Shown piece by piece: positions 25,893-34,958 of a DNA stretch of 64,000 nucleotides. The notes beneath the pieces are model-generated. The model ran no database searches. It was given only the letters and a program-made list of their open reading frames with translations, and had not been told where the DNA came from. This stretch comes from Pseudonocardiaceae bacterium YIM PH 21723 (GTDB lineage Bacteria; Actinomycetota; Actinomycetes; Mycobacteriales; Pseudonocardiaceae): assembly GCA_003600225.1 (NCBI GenBank), contig QZFT01000067.1, positions 1 to 64,000 of the forward strand, written 5' to 3'. The stretch's first letter is position 1, and each line of letters begins with the position of its first letter. Position numbers and translations under genes: made by a program.

Positions 25893-26861
25893 GTGACTAT
25901 TGACCCGCAGCAGATCGGCGCGACCGCCGTCGGAATCGCCACCATCGACGCGAAGGGCGCGGTGCTCGACACCTGGTTCCCGCAGCCCGAACTCACCGAA
26001 TCCGCTGAGGCCGGCACCCAGCGGCTGACCGCCCAGGAGGCCTCCGCCGAGCTCGGCGGCGCCGTGTTCGGCCCGGATGAGGCCCGTGGCGTCGAGGTGG
26101 TCCCGGTACGCACCTCGATCGCCCGGCTGATCGACCCGCCGAAAGACGCGCACGACGTCTGGCTGCGGCTGCACCTGCTGTCCCACCGGCTGATCCAGCC
26201 GCACGGCTGCAACCTGGACGGCATCTTCGGCCTGCTGGCCAACGTCGTGTGGACCAGCCACGGCCCGTGCGCGGTGGACGGCTTCGAGGCGACCCGGCTG
26301 CGGCTGCGGGCCCGGGGCCCGGTGGCCGTGTACGGCGTGGACAAGTTCCCGCGGCTGGTCGACTACGTGCTGCCCACCGGCGTGCGGATCGCCGACGCCG
26401 ACCGGGTCCGCCTCGGCGCGCACCTGGCCGCGGGCACCACCGTGATGCACGAGGGCTTCGTGAACTTCAACGCCGGCACGCTGGGCAACTCCATGGTGGA
26501 GGGCCGGATCAGCGCGGGCGTCGTGGTCGGCGACGGCTCCGATGTCGGCGGCGGCGCCTCGATCATGGGCACGCTGTCCGGCGGCGGCAAGGAGACGATC
26601 AGCATCGGCGAGCGCTGCCTGCTGGGCGCGAACGCGGGCATCGGCATCTCGCTGGGCGACGACTGCGTGGTGGAGGCCGGCCTGTACGTCACCTCCGGCA
26701 CCAAGGTCACCGTCGCCGACGGCCAGGTGGTCAAGGCACGCGACCTCAGTGGCCGGTCCGGGCTGCTGTTCCGGCGCAATTCGACCACCGGCGCGGTCGA
26801 GGTCGTCGCACGTAAAGGCACCGGCGTTGAGCTGAATGCAGCACTGCACGCCAACGACTGA
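25893..26861 (+). CDS. dapD: 2,3,4,5-tetrahydropyridine-2,6-dicarboxylate N-succinyltransferase (actinobacterial type)
   Basis: This 322-aa trimeric enzyme adds succinate from succinyl-CoA in lysine and diaminopimelate synthesis. The N-terminal domain ([27 protein letters not shown], read in part) matches mycobacterial DapD. The C-terminal left-handed beta-helix is clear: [59 protein letters not shown]. The GTG at 25893 is preferred over a TTG at 25875. It works in the same pathway as dapE and the aminotransferase at 27962. Confidence 0.92.
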   Translation: MTIDPQQIGATAVGIATIDAKGAVLDTWFPQPELTESAEAGTQRLTAQEASAELGGAVFGPDEARGVEVVPVRTSIARLIDPPKDAHDVWLRLHLLSHRLIQPHGCNLDGIFGLLANVVWTSHGPCAVDGFEATRLRLRARGPVAVYGVDKFPRLVDYVLPTGVRIADADRVRLGAHLAAGTTVMHEGFVNFNAGTLGNSMVEGRISAGVVVGDGSDVGGGASIMGTLSGGGKETISIGERCLLGANAGIGISLGDDCVVEAGLYVTSGTKVTVADGQVVKARDLSGRSGLLFRRNSTTGAVEVVARKGTGVELNAALHAND

Positions 26862-26879
26862 GCACCTAATATCTGGAAG

Positions 26880-27824
26880 ATGAGTCCGACAGCAGCGCCG
26901 AGCAGCGCCCCGGCGCTGCTCGGGCTCGATGATGAGCCGTTGACCGCCAAGTCCAAGGACCCGATCACCCACCATGTGCGGGTGGCCCTCGACGTCCGGC
27001 TGCGATCACTGGTCGAGCACACGGAAATCGCCCGGGTGGGTGAGGATCCCGAGGGCGTGCACCAGATGCGTACCTCGGTGCGCCGGATGCGCGCGGTGCT
27101 CAAGGCGGCCCGCCCGATGCTGGAGGCCCAGTGGGCCGACGCGTTGCGTGCCGAACTCGGCTGGCTGGGCCGGGCACTGGGCCCGGTGCGTGACCTGGAT
27201 GTGCTCCTCGAACGGCTGTACACCGAGGCGGAGACGTTCCCCGAGGACGAACGCGGGGCGGTGGACACCCTGGTCCAGGGCCTGGTGGACGAGCGCGAGG
27301 CGGCCAGGGAGGACATGCTCGCCGCGCTGGACTCCGAGCGCTTCCGCGGCCTGCTGGTCACCATCGCCGAGTCGGTGCAGCACGAGTTGCCGACGTCCGA
27401 TGTGGATGATCCGCCCGCGCTGATCGACCTGGTGCACAAGGAGTTCCGCAAGCTGCGCCGCGATGTGCGCCGGGCGGGCGAGAACCCGCCGGACGACGAG
27501 CTGCACGCGTTGCGCATCCGCGGCAAGCGGGTCCGCTACACGGCGGAACTGGTGGAGCCGGCGCTCGGCAAGCCGGTGCGCAGGCTGCTCAAGGCGACGA
27601 CCGCGTTCCAGGACGTGCTGGGCGATCACCAGGACGCGCACGTGGCCGACGAGCGGGTACGGGCGCTGCTGGACGCCCAGGGCGACGCGATCGACTGGGA
27701 CATCGTCTTCGTCGCCGGCCGGCTGGTGGAACGCGAGGTGGCCCGCCGGGCCGAGCTCCGCGAACTCTGGTGGCCCGCCTGGGAACACCTCGAATCCCGC
27801 GCCGAAGCCCTCTTCGACCGCTAG
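26880..27824 (+). CDS. CHAD domain protein, probable polyphosphate-binding
   Basis: This 314-aa all-helical protein has the CHAD pattern of conserved basic residues and His: VRVALDVRLRSLVEH, GVHQMRTSVRRMRAVL, LVHKEFRKLRRDVRRA, ELHALRIRGKRVRYTAEL and AFQDVLGDHQDAHVA. The domain forms a basic channel that binds inorganic polyphosphate. No CYTH or triphosphatase domain is attached. The start is 18 bp after dapD, suggesting one transcript. It converges on dapC across a hairpin. Confidence 0.88.
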   Translation: MSPTAAPSSAPALLGLDDEPLTAKSKDPITHHVRVALDVRLRSLVEHTEIARVGEDPEGVHQMRTSVRRMRAVLKAARPMLEAQWADALRAELGWLGRALGPVRDLDVLLERLYTEAETFPEDERGAVDTLVQGLVDEREAAREDMLAALDSERFRGLLVTIAESVQHELPTSDVDDPPALIDLVHKEFRKLRRDVRRAGENPPDDELHALRIRGKRVRYTAELVEPALGKPVRRLLKATTAFQDVLGDHQDAHVADERVRALLDAQGDAIDWDIVFVAGRLVEREVARRAELRELWWPAWEHLESRAEALFDR

Positions 27825-27925
27825 ATCGACTCCCCCGGATCAGGCCCCGCCCACCCAGGGGGCTGACCATCACCAACCTACCGAATCTACCAGTTGATCA
27901 AGCCGGATAGGCGCCGGTTGTGGAT

Positions 27926-27957
27926 GGTTCGCCGGGCTGTGGACAACCCGGCGAACC
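27926..27957. terminator. 11-bp stem-loop between the CHAD gene and dapC
   Basis: Arms 27926-27936 and 27947-27957 (GGTTCGCCGGG and complement) are perfect around a 10-base loop. The loop contains TGTGGACAA, an exact match to the actinobacterial DnaA box in reverse. It lies between convergent genes and touches the dapC stop region. Confidence 0.65.
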
Positions 27958-27961
27958 GCAG

Positions 27962-29050
27962 CTAGCGAGTCGCGGTCAGCCGGTAGATCGCGGCGGCGAT
28001 CCGCTCGTCGGTCGCGGTCAGCGCGAGGCGGACGTGCCGTGAACCGGCCGGGCCGTAAAAGGTGCCCGGAGCGGCCAGGATGCCCAGTGAGGACAGCCAG
28101 GACACGGTCTCCCAGGCGTCCTCGTCCCGGGTGGCCCACAGGTACAGGCCCGCCTGCGAGTGCTCGATCCGGAACCCGGAACCTTCCAGCGCGGGCTTCA
28201 ACGCGGCGCGGCGACGGGTGTAGACCTCGCGGCGCTCCGCCACGATCTTGTCCTCGGCGGCGGCGACGGTGATCGCCTCCTGCACCGGACGGGGCACGAT
28301 CATGCCCGCGTGCTTGCGTACGTGCAGCAGCGACGCGATCAACGCCGGGTCACCGGCCACGAACCCGGCCCGATAGCCGGCCAGGCTGGCCGACTTGGAC
28401 AGCGAGTGCACGGCGAGCAGGCCGGTCAGATCACCGCCGTGTACCCCGGGATGCAGCACCGAGGTCGGTACGGCCTCATAGTCCAGCGACAGGTAGCACT
28501 CGTCGGAGGCCACCACGGCACCCACCGCGCGGGCCGCGGCCACCGCAGCGGCCAGCTCGGCGGCGGGGAGCACCCGTCCGGTCGGGTTCGCCGGGGAGTT
28601 CAGCCACACCAGCTTGGCGCCTGCGGGCGGAGCCTCACCGTCGGCGAGGCGGACCACCTCGGCACCGGCCAGCCGGGCACCGACCTCGTAGGTCGGATAG
28701 GACAGCTCGGGAATCGCCACCACATCGCCGGCGCCCAGCCCGAGGAGGGTCGGCAGCCAGGCCACCAGCTCCTTGGAACCGATGGTGGGCAGGATCGCCG
28801 ACTCGGGCAGCTCGGTGGCGCCATAACGACGCACCAGCGAGTCCCGCACGGCCAGCCGCAGCGCGGGTGTGCCATGGGTGGTCGGGTAACCGGGGATGTC
28901 GGCGACCGAGGACAGCGCGTGCTGCAACTGCTCGGCGACCGGATCGACCGGAGTCCCCACCGAGAGATCGACAATGCCGCCCGGATGTGCCCGGGCGGCA
29001 TCGGCATGCTCGGCGAGCAGGTCCCACGGAAAGTCGGGAAGCTGAATCAC
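27962..29050 (-). CDS. dapC: Succinyldiaminopimelate transaminase
   Basis: This 362-aa fold-type I PLP aminotransferase has VWLNSPANPTGRVLPA, the Asp-containing SDECYLSLDYE, the Schiff-base Lys in VHSLSKSASLAGYRAGF and a C-terminal Arg in HVRLALT. Its place directly after fdxC and the dap genes nearby support the DapC role, transferring an amino group from glutamate in lysine synthesis. The start codon immediately follows the fdxC stop with no gap, as in mycobacteria. Confidence 0.9.
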   Translation of the reverse strand: MIQLPDFPWDLLAEHADAARAHPGGIVDLSVGTPVDPVAEQLQHALSSVADIPGYPTTHGTPALRLAVRDSLVRRYGATELPESAILPTIGSKELVAWLPTLLGLGAGDVVAIPELSYPTYEVGARLAGAEVVRLADGEAPPAGAKLVWLNSPANPTGRVLPAAELAAAVAAARAVGAVVASDECYLSLDYEAVPTSVLHPGVHGGDLTGLLAVHSLSKSASLAGYRAGFVAGDPALIASLLHVRKHAGMIVPRPVQEAITVAAAEDKIVAERREVYTRRRAALKPALEGSGFRIEHSQAGLYLWATRDEDAWETVSWLSSLGILAAPGTFYGPAGSRHVRLALTATDERIAAAIYRLTATR

Positions 29051-29371
29051 TTACTCGCCCTGCGGCGGCAGCTGCTTGATGAAGTCGGGGTCGTGCGGCA
29101 CCTTGCCGGTCTTCGACGCGCCGCCGGGCGAACCCAGCTCGTTGAAGAAGTCCACGTTGGCCTTGGTGTAGTCGCCCCACTGGTCCGGAACGTCGTCCTC
29201 GTAGTAAATGGCCTCTACCGGACACACCGGTTCACACGCGCCGCAGTCCACGCACTCGTCGGGGTGGATGTAGAGCATGCGGTCGCCCTCGTAGATGCAG
29301 TCGACGGGGCATTCCTCGATACATGCCTTGTCCAAGACATCGACGCACGGTTCGGCGATCACATAGGTCAC
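29051..29371 (-). CDS. fdxC: 7Fe ferredoxin FdxC
   Basis: This 106-aa ferredoxin contains the 3Fe-4S/4Fe-4S pattern: C in [20 protein letters not shown] and [16 protein letters not shown]. The C-terminal extension ([20 protein letters not shown]) is typical of actinobacterial 7Fe ferredoxins. It carries electrons to enzymes such as cytochromes P450. It starts at a GTG and runs directly into dapC. About 137 bp upstream lies a strong DtxR/IdeR-type iron box, which suggests iron-dependent expression. Confidence 0.93.
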   Translation of the reverse strand: MTYVIAEPCVDVLDKACIEECPVDCIYEGDRMLYIHPDECVDCGACEPVCPVEAIYYEDDVPDQWGDYTKANVDFFNELGSPGGASKTGKVPHDPDFIKQLPPQGE

Positions 29372-29507
29372 GGCGACTCTCCCGGTTTCTTCTCGATCTC
29401 AGCCACGACGGTCAGCGCGGAAGTTCTGTTCGTCACGGCACCCCCAATTATGACTTGTTGCTTAGAGCTCCACACACGAGGTGCCCTAGTTCACGCCATC
29501 AATTTAG

Positions 29508-29526
29508 TCAGGTAAGGCTAACCTGA
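29508..29526 (-). promoter_or_regulatory. DtxR/IdeR-type iron box upstream of fdxC
   Basis: TCAGGTAAGGCTAACCTGA matches 17 of 19 positions of the IdeR consensus TWAGGTWAGSCTWACCTWA, and the two mismatches are symmetric. It lies upstream of fdxC and after the end of the next minus-strand gene, so fdxC-dapC is the only transcription unit it can serve on that strand. Confidence 0.7.
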
Positions 29527-29549
29527 CCTGCGATTTTCCACTTGTACGG

Positions 29550-29909
29550 TCAATCAACCGAAGGTTTTACCGGCGGAATGCCACCCAGCACGAAGGCAGC
29601 CGGGAGCATCCCGCAGAGCGGCAGTGCCAAAGAACGCCAATCCGACGTGATCAACAGCAGATCACCGCCGGGACCCAGCAGGCCGAGCGCGAACAAGGTC
29701 ACCGCCCACACCACCAACGGTAGCGCGGCGAGCCGCACCACCGGGTAGATCCGTCCGGCCGATCGCACGAGCCACGGGGTGGTGACGGCGGCCAGCAGCA
29801 ACGAGAACGGCGCCGGCACCGACCCGACGTACATCGGCAGGAACATCAGCTCGATGATCGCCAGCAGCGCCGCGTCCAGCAGCAGGAAGGCGAAGACCAG
29901 CCGACCCAT
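29550..29909 (-). CDS. Small membrane protein downstream of mshB
   Basis: The 119-aa protein consists of about four hydrophobic segments (VFAFLLLDAALLAIIELMFL, PAPFSLLLAAVTTPWLV, VVRLAALPLVVWAVTLFALGLL, ALPLCGMLPAAFVLGG) with little else. It has no recognised domain. The ATG overlaps the mshB stop (TGATG at 29907-29911), so translation is coupled. A hypothetical membrane gene also follows mshB in mycobacteria (Rv1171, from memory). Confidence 0.78.
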   Translation of the reverse strand: MGRLVFAFLLLDAALLAIIELMFLPMYVGSVPAPFSLLLAAVTTPWLVRSAGRIYPVVRLAALPLVVWAVTLFALGLLGPGGDLLLITSDWRSLALPLCGMLPAAFVLGGIPPVKPSVD

Positions 29910-30757
29910 CACCCGGTCACACCGAACAGATCCCGCGCGGTGCCCTGCGGATCTCCCTGCACGAGGGTGAAGTGCTCCACTCCGGGAACCGGCTGGGCGA
30001 TGCCGTTGGACAGCGCCAGCACCGGCACCCCGTCGACGCTGCGCCACACGGAGATCTGCGTAGCGTGCGCCCGCAGCGCGGTGAGCTTCGCGGGCAGGTG
30101 CCCGGTGATGTCGATCACGGTGGTGACCTGTTCGTCGGGCACCGCGGTCAGTTCACCCGGAGCGGGGACCTGGAAGGGCTGCCCGGGCAGGGTCGCCAGT
30201 TCGGCCACGCCGGAGTCGACGGTCGTCCGGGAGTTCACCGTGTAGTAGACGCGGTCCACCCCGCCCACGGCCGCCACGGCGGCCAGGGTGACCTGGTGGG
30301 CCCGGATGTGATCGGGATGCCCGTAGCCGCCGTCGGGGCCGTAGGTGATCACCACATTGGGTTTCAGCTCGCTGAGCAGCGCGGACAGCTGATCCGTCTG
30401 CTCGGCGAGGTCGCCGGCGATGAACGCGCGCGGGTTCGCGTTGGCCGCCGTGTCGACCATGCCGGAGTCCCGCCAGCGGCCGATGCCACCCAGGTAGCGG
30501 TGCTCGGTGACCCCCAGTGCCATGCAGGCGGAACGCAGCTCACCGAGCCGGTATCCGCCGAGCTGGTCGGCCTGATCGACCGCCAGCCCACGCAGTCCGT
30601 CCGGGATGATCTCGCCTTCTTCGCCGAGCGTGCAGGTCACCACGGAGACGTGTGCGCCGGCGGCGGCGTAGCGCGCGATCGTGCCGCCGGTCCAGATCGA
30701 TTCGTCGTCCGGGTGCGCGTGTACCAGAAGCAGCCGGAGCGGTGCGGTCAATGCCAC
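29909..30757 (-). CDS. mshB: N-acetyl-glucosaminyl-inositol deacetylase MshB (mycothiol synthesis)
   Basis: This 282-aa PIG-L/LmbE zinc deacetylase removes acetyl from GlcNAc-inositol, the second stage in mycothiol synthesis. Zinc ligands are in LLVHAHPDDESIWTGG near residue 13 and GGYGHPDHIRAHQ near 147. The sequence GEEGEIIPDGLRGLA is characteristic of MshB over the mycothiol conjugate amidase Mca. Mycothiol genes confirm an actinobacterium. It lies between lpqW and a coupled membrane protein. Confidence 0.92.
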   Translation of the reverse strand: MALTAPLRLLLVHAHPDDESIWTGGTIARYAAAGAHVSVVTCTLGEEGEIIPDGLRGLAVDQADQLGGYRLGELRSACMALGVTEHRYLGGIGRWRDSGMVDTAANANPRAFIAGDLAEQTDQLSALLSELKPNVVITYGPDGGYGHPDHIRAHQVTLAAVAAVGGVDRVYYTVNSRTTVDSGVAELATLPGQPFQVPAPGELTAVPDEQVTTVIDITGHLPAKLTALRAHATQISVWRSVDGVPVLALSNGIAQPVPGVEHFTLVQGDPQGTARDLFGVTG

Positions 30758-30841
30758 TCGATCAGCCTAAGACGCCGGGTTTCACCTGCGCTCGGCCACC
30801 CCCGGTCTGCGTCCGGTTGCGGAACCCGTGTTAGAACGCGA

Positions 30842-32533
30842 TCAACTCTTGCGCAGCCAGCCCGCAGCGGCCGCGAACGGGCCGGACAGCAGCGGCCCGG
30901 CCTCGACGCCCGCCATCTCCGGACGGACCACGAGGGTGTCGGAGAGCTGGAACAACGGGATGACCACCCACTGCCCCCACAGCCCGGCCTCGGTGGCCGA
31001 GAGGGTCTCGGACAGCGGCTGCGCGCCGGTGAGCGCGGCGTCGAAGCTGCCCTGCAGTGCGGGGTCGCAGAACCTGGCCAGGTTGGGCGGTCCCAGCTCC
31101 TTCTTGCCGCCACCGATCGGCGTGCGGCAGCCGTACCAGGAGGCGAGGCCGGTGGCCGGGTCGGCGGAGACCGGAGCCCCGACGACCGCGAGGTCGATCA
31201 CGGCGGCGGCATCGCTCGCCGAGTCCCCGGTGGCGACCAGCTGGGTGCCGAACAGTTCGCTCGCGTTCGGGGTGACCACCTTCGCCGGGACACCCGCGGC
31301 GCTGAGCTGCTGCTGGGCGTTGTCCGCGATCGCCTTGAACTGCTCCTGACCCGCGGGAGCGGCGATCACCAGGGACAACGGCTTGCCCGCCTTCGTCCAG
31401 ACACCGGCGACCTGCTGGTATCCGGCCTCGGTGAGCAATCCGGCGGCGTGCGCGGGGTCCGGGGTGGCGGGCGGGCCGGCCGGGATGGTGGGGCCGTACC
31501 CGGGCTGCTTGGGCGCCAGGAACTGGGCGTCGGCCTTCACCGCGTTCGCCAGGTTCCCCTCGGTACCCACGTTGATCAGCGCATTGCGGTCCAGCAGCGC
31601 GGCGATGGCGTTGCGCACCCGCACATCGGTCAGCTGCGGGCTGGCCGGGCGCAGCAGCAGCTGGGCGGTGACCGGAGCGGGCACGGTCACGGTGGAGACG
31701 GTGTCGGCCAGCGGTCCGAGCAGGGCCGCGGTGGCGGGCGTGGACCGGAGCACGGCGAGCTGGGTGTCCTTGTTGCGCAGCGCGCTGACCACTCCGGCGG
31801 GGTCCGACCTGCGCAGCAGGATGCGATCGGGTCCGGCCGAGGTGTCCCAGTAGCGGTCGTTGCGTTCCAGCACGATCTCGCCACGCTCGCGGTCGATGTT
31901 CTTCAGCGAGAACTGGCCACCGGAGGTCGGATAGGTGTCGTTGAACGAGCCGCTCCAGCCGCCGGGCGCGTCCTTGAGCAGGTGCGCGGGCAGCAGGTCG
32001 GTGAACAGCGACCGCCAGCCGGGATAGGGCTGGCTGAAGTTGACGATGACCGTCTTGCCACCGTCCCGCGAGTCGATCCCGGAGATCAACCGGTAGCCGG
32101 CCGGGTCGATCACGCCCGGCTCCGCGCTGAGCACCTTGGCCAGGTAGACGAAGTCCTCGGCGGCGATCGGTGCACCGTCCTGCCAGGTCGCCTCCCGCCG
32201 CAACGTGTAGGTCACCTGGAACGGACCACTGCCGGTGACCTGCGCGGATGTCGCCACGGCCGGGTCCAGCCGGGGCACGCCATCGGGTCCGGTGCGGAAC
32301 ACCGACGGCAGTACCAGGCTGGCGAGGGCCCGCGTGCCCATCGAGTTGTCGGCGAGCCGGTGCGGGTTGAGGCCACCGACCGCCGTGTCCATGCCGACCG
32401 TGATCTCTTTGAGGTTCGACGGCTTCTTGGTGGTGGTCGGGACCTGCTCCGGCGGCACCACCTGGGGCGGCGGCGCGTTGGTGCACGCGGTGGCGAGGGT
32501 GAGTACGAGCGCCAGCAACAACACCTTGCGCAT
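30842..32533 (-). CDS. lpqW: LpqW-like lipoprotein, family 5 extracellular solute-binding fold
   Basis: This 563-aa lipoprotein starts with MRKVLLLALVLTLATAC (lipobox Cys17). The rest has the periplasmic oligopeptide-binding (SBP_bac_5) fold: LEEI-type strand ITVGMDTAVGGLNPHRL, YTLRREATWQDGAPIAAEDFVY, FSQPYPGWRSLFTDLLPAHLL. No ABC permease is adjacent. In mycobacteria LpqW is not a transporter component but controls branching between phosphatidylinositol mannosides and lipoarabinomannan; synteny with mshB and typA suggests the same here. A GAGGAG site favours the ATG at 32533 over an upstream GTG. Confidence 0.87.
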   Translation of the reverse strand: MRKVLLLALVLTLATACTNAPPPQVVPPEQVPTTTKKPSNLKEITVGMDTAVGGLNPHRLADNSMGTRALASLVLPSVFRTGPDGVPRLDPAVATSAQVTGSGPFQVTYTLRREATWQDGAPIAAEDFVYLAKVLSAEPGVIDPAGYRLISGIDSRDGGKTVIVNFSQPYPGWRSLFTDLLPAHLLKDAPGGWSGSFNDTYPTSGGQFSLKNIDRERGEIVLERNDRYWDTSAGPDRILLRRSDPAGVVSALRNKDTQLAVLRSTPATAALLGPLADTVSTVTVPAPVTAQLLLRPASPQLTDVRVRNAIAALLDRNALINVGTEGNLANAVKADAQFLAPKQPGYGPTIPAGPPATPDPAHAAGLLTEAGYQQVAGVWTKAGKPLSLVIAAPAGQEQFKAIADNAQQQLSAAGVPAKVVTPNASELFGTQLVATGDSASDAAAVIDLAVVGAPVSADPATGLASWYGCRTPIGGGKKELGPPNLARFCDPALQGSFDAALTGAQPLSETLSATEAGLWGQWVVIPLFQLSDTLVVRPEMAGVEAGPLLSGPFAAAAGWLRKS

Positions 32534-32617
32534 TACGTAACTCACTCCTCTTCGCGAACGCCGCCCCTGGTGGGCCGGAGCGTACTGAAGAGACGCGTAG
32601 GCCCGCAGAGCGGTTGC

Positions 32618-34510
32618 CTACTGGACCTTGTCCCGCGACCGGGCACGGGCCCGCAGGTTGGAGTCCAGGATGAGCTTGCGCACCCGGACGGTGTTCGGGG
32701 TCACCTCGACGCACTCGTCGGAGGCACAGAACTCCAGCGCCTCCTCCAGGCTCAGGTTGCGCGGACGGGCCAGCGTCTCGGTCGCGTCGCTGGTGGAGGC
32801 GCGCATGTTGGTGAGCTTCTTCTCCCGGCAGACGTTGACGTCCATGTCCTCGGCGCGCGGGTTCTCGCCGACGACCATGCCCTGGTAGACCTCCAGGGTG
32901 GGCTCGACGAAGAAGGTGCCCCGGTCGGCCAGCTGGATCAGCGCGTACGCGGTCACCGGGCCGGAGCGGTCCGCCACCAGGGAACCCTGGTGCCGGGTGC
33001 GCAGCTCGCCGACCCACGGCTGGTATCCGGCGAAGATGTGGTTCGCGATGCCGGTACCGCGGGTCTCGGTGAGGAACTCGGTACGGAAGCCGATCAGGCC
33101 ACGGGCCGGGATCGTGTACTCGAGGCGGATGCGGCCGGTGCCGTGCCCGCTCATCTCCTTCATCTGACCCTTGCGGTTGGCGAGCAGCTGGGTGCAGGCA
33201 CCCAGGAACTCCTCCGGCACGTCGATGGTCAGGTCCTCGAACGGCTCGTGCTTCTTGCCGTCGATCGTCCGGACGACCACCTCGGGCTTGCCGACGGTCA
33301 GCTCGAAGCCCTCACGGCGCATCTGCTCGACCAGGATCGCCAGGGCCAGTTCGCCACGGCCCTGCACCTCCCAGGCGTCGGGACGCTCGGTGGGCAGCAC
33401 GCGGACGGAGACGTTACCGATCAGCTCGCGGTCCAGGCGGTCCTTCACCTGGCGAGCGGTCAGCAGCTTGCCGCCGCCCCTGCCGACCAGCGGCGAGGTG
33501 TTCACGCCGATGGTCATGGAGATGGCGGGCTCGTCCACGGTGATCCGGGGCAGCGCGACCGGGCTGTCCGCGTCGGCCAGGGTGTCGCCGATGGTGATGT
33601 CCGGGATACCGGCGATGGCCACCAGTTCACCGGCGGAGGCCTCTTCGGCCGGCACCCGGGTGAGTGCCTCGGTGACCAGCAGCTCGGTGATCTTCACGCG
33701 GGAGACGGTGCCGTCCTCGCGCATCCAGGCGACCTGCTGGCCCTTGCGCAGCCGGCCCGCGTGGATGCGGATCAGCGCGATACGGCCGAGGAAGGCGGAG
33801 GCGTCGAGGTTGGTGACCAGCGCCTGCAGCGGGGCGTCGGGGTCGGCGACCGGCGCCGGGATGTGGTTCAGCAGCACGTCGAACAGCGGGGTGAGGTCCT
33901 CGTTGTCCGGCAGGCCGCCGTCCTCGGGCTGGTTCAGGCTGGCGCGACCGGCACGCGCGGAGGCGTAGACGACCGGGATGTCCAGTGCGGAATCCTCGGC
34001 GCCGACCTCGGCGGCCAGGTCGAGCAGCAGATCGTGGGCCTCCTCGACGACCTCGGAGATCCGGGCGTCGGGGCGGTCGGTCTTGTTGACCACGAGGATG
34101 ACGGGCTTTCCGGCGGCCAGGGCCTTGCGCAGCACGAAGCGGGTCTGCGGCAGCGGGCCTTCGGACGCGTCGACCAGCAGAGCGACACCGTCGACCATGG
34201 CGAGGCCACGCTCGACCTCACCGCCGAAGTCGGCGTGACCGGGGGTGTCGATCACGTTGATCGTGACGACGCCGTCCTCGGTCTTGCGCGAGATCGCGGT
34301 GTTCTTCGCGAGAATGGTGATGCCCTTTTCCCGCTCGAGCTCGCCGGAGTCCATGACCCGGTCGACCAGCTCAGCTCGGGCCTCAAAGGCACCGGACTGG
34401 CGGAGCATGGCGTCGACGAGGGTGGTCTTTCCGTGGTCGACGTGCGCGACAATGGCCACATTGCGCAGGTCAGTGCGCTGGGAGACCTGGGCGGTGGTGG
34501 TGCCAGACAC
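32618..34510 (-). CDS. typA: Translational GTPase TypA/BipA
   Basis: The 630-aa GTPase has G1 [14 protein letters not shown]3 DTPGHADFG and G4 VNKTD, followed by EF-G-like beta-barrel and C-terminal domains ([39 protein letters not shown]). TypA binds the ribosome and matters in stress and cold. The GTG at 34510 follows CAGGAGCTCCACC, a good ribosome site; a longer in-frame start lacks one. lpqW follows it on the same strand. Confidence 0.94.
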   Translation of the reverse strand: MSGTTTAQVSQRTDLRNVAIVAHVDHGKTTLVDAMLRQSGAFEARAELVDRVMDSGELEREKGITILAKNTAISRKTEDGVVTINVIDTPGHADFGGEVERGLAMVDGVALLVDASEGPLPQTRFVLRKALAAGKPVILVVNKTDRPDARISEVVEEAHDLLLDLAAEVGAEDSALDIPVVYASARAGRASLNQPEDGGLPDNEDLTPLFDVLLNHIPAPVADPDAPLQALVTNLDASAFLGRIALIRIHAGRLRKGQQVAWMREDGTVSRVKITELLVTEALTRVPAEEASAGELVAIAGIPDITIGDTLADADSPVALPRITVDEPAISMTIGVNTSPLVGRGGGKLLTARQVKDRLDRELIGNVSVRVLPTERPDAWEVQGRGELALAILVEQMRREGFELTVGKPEVVVRTIDGKKHEPFEDLTIDVPEEFLGACTQLLANRKGQMKEMSGHGTGRIRLEYTIPARGLIGFRTEFLTETRGTGIANHIFAGYQPWVGELRTRHQGSLVADRSGPVTAYALIQLADRGTFFVEPTLEVYQGMVVGENPRAEDMDVNVCREKKLTNMRASTSDATETLARPRNLSLEEALEFCASDECVEVTPNTVRVRKLILDSNLRARARSRDKVQ

Positions 34511-34656
34511 GGTGGAGCTCCTGGGTTGAGCGAAGGGGTGTGCGGACGCAGGGTTCACGAAAGCGCGCCAGCGGGGGCCCATCATGGGCGGGTACGGCCA
34601 TCGTCGGCCGCAGACAGATTACCTGTTCGCATCTTGTGCTCAGCGACACATCAGGC

Positions 34657-34675
34657 AGAGGCAAGCCTAACCTAT
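34657..34675 (+). promoter_or_regulatory. Weaker DtxR/IdeR-like box before the 36-aa Cys-rich protein
   Basis: AGAGGCAAGCCTAACCTAT matches 15 of 19 positions of the iron-box consensus, and the right half is nearly complete (AGCCTAACCTAT). It ends 34 bases before the start of the small gene at 34710, so it would overlap or abut that gene's promoter. Confidence 0.45.
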
Positions 34676-34709
34676 TGTGCATTACGGGGTGCTGAACGGA
34701 GGGAACGCT

Positions 34710-34820
34710 GTGGGCAAGGTCAAGCTGAAGAAGAAGTGTTGTCGCTCGAAACCTCGCTGCAAACGCTGCCCCGTCGCCTACTTACTGGCCCAGAAGGCCA
34801 AGGAGAAGGGCAAGAAGTAA
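34710..34820 (+). CDS. 36-residue Cys-rich basic protein
   Basis: A GTG start with a good GGAGGGAA site opens a 36-residue frame: KVKLKKKCC, SKPRCKRCPVAYLL, then a Lys-rich tail. Four Cys in a CC-x5-C-x2-C arrangement inside Lys/Arg-rich sequence suggest a small zinc- or iron-binding, possibly nucleic-acid-binding protein. Similar tiny proteins occur in other actinobacteria to my memory, but I know of no assigned function. It is divergent from typA, with a candidate iron box in the shared region. Gene calling often misses frames this short. Confidence 0.72.
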   Translation: MGKVKLKKKCCRSKPRCKRCPVAYLLAQKAKEKGKK

Positions 34821-34958
34821 CTCTCCTCCGGTCAAGCTTTCAGCACAAGCGGGTCACCGCCCTTGGCCGCCCGCCCGCCGTCCCACCAGAATCGGTCGCT
34901 GCATTTCCACCGGCGAATCGCCGTATGTGGGCTACCTATTCCAGGGCGGCGGAATTTC

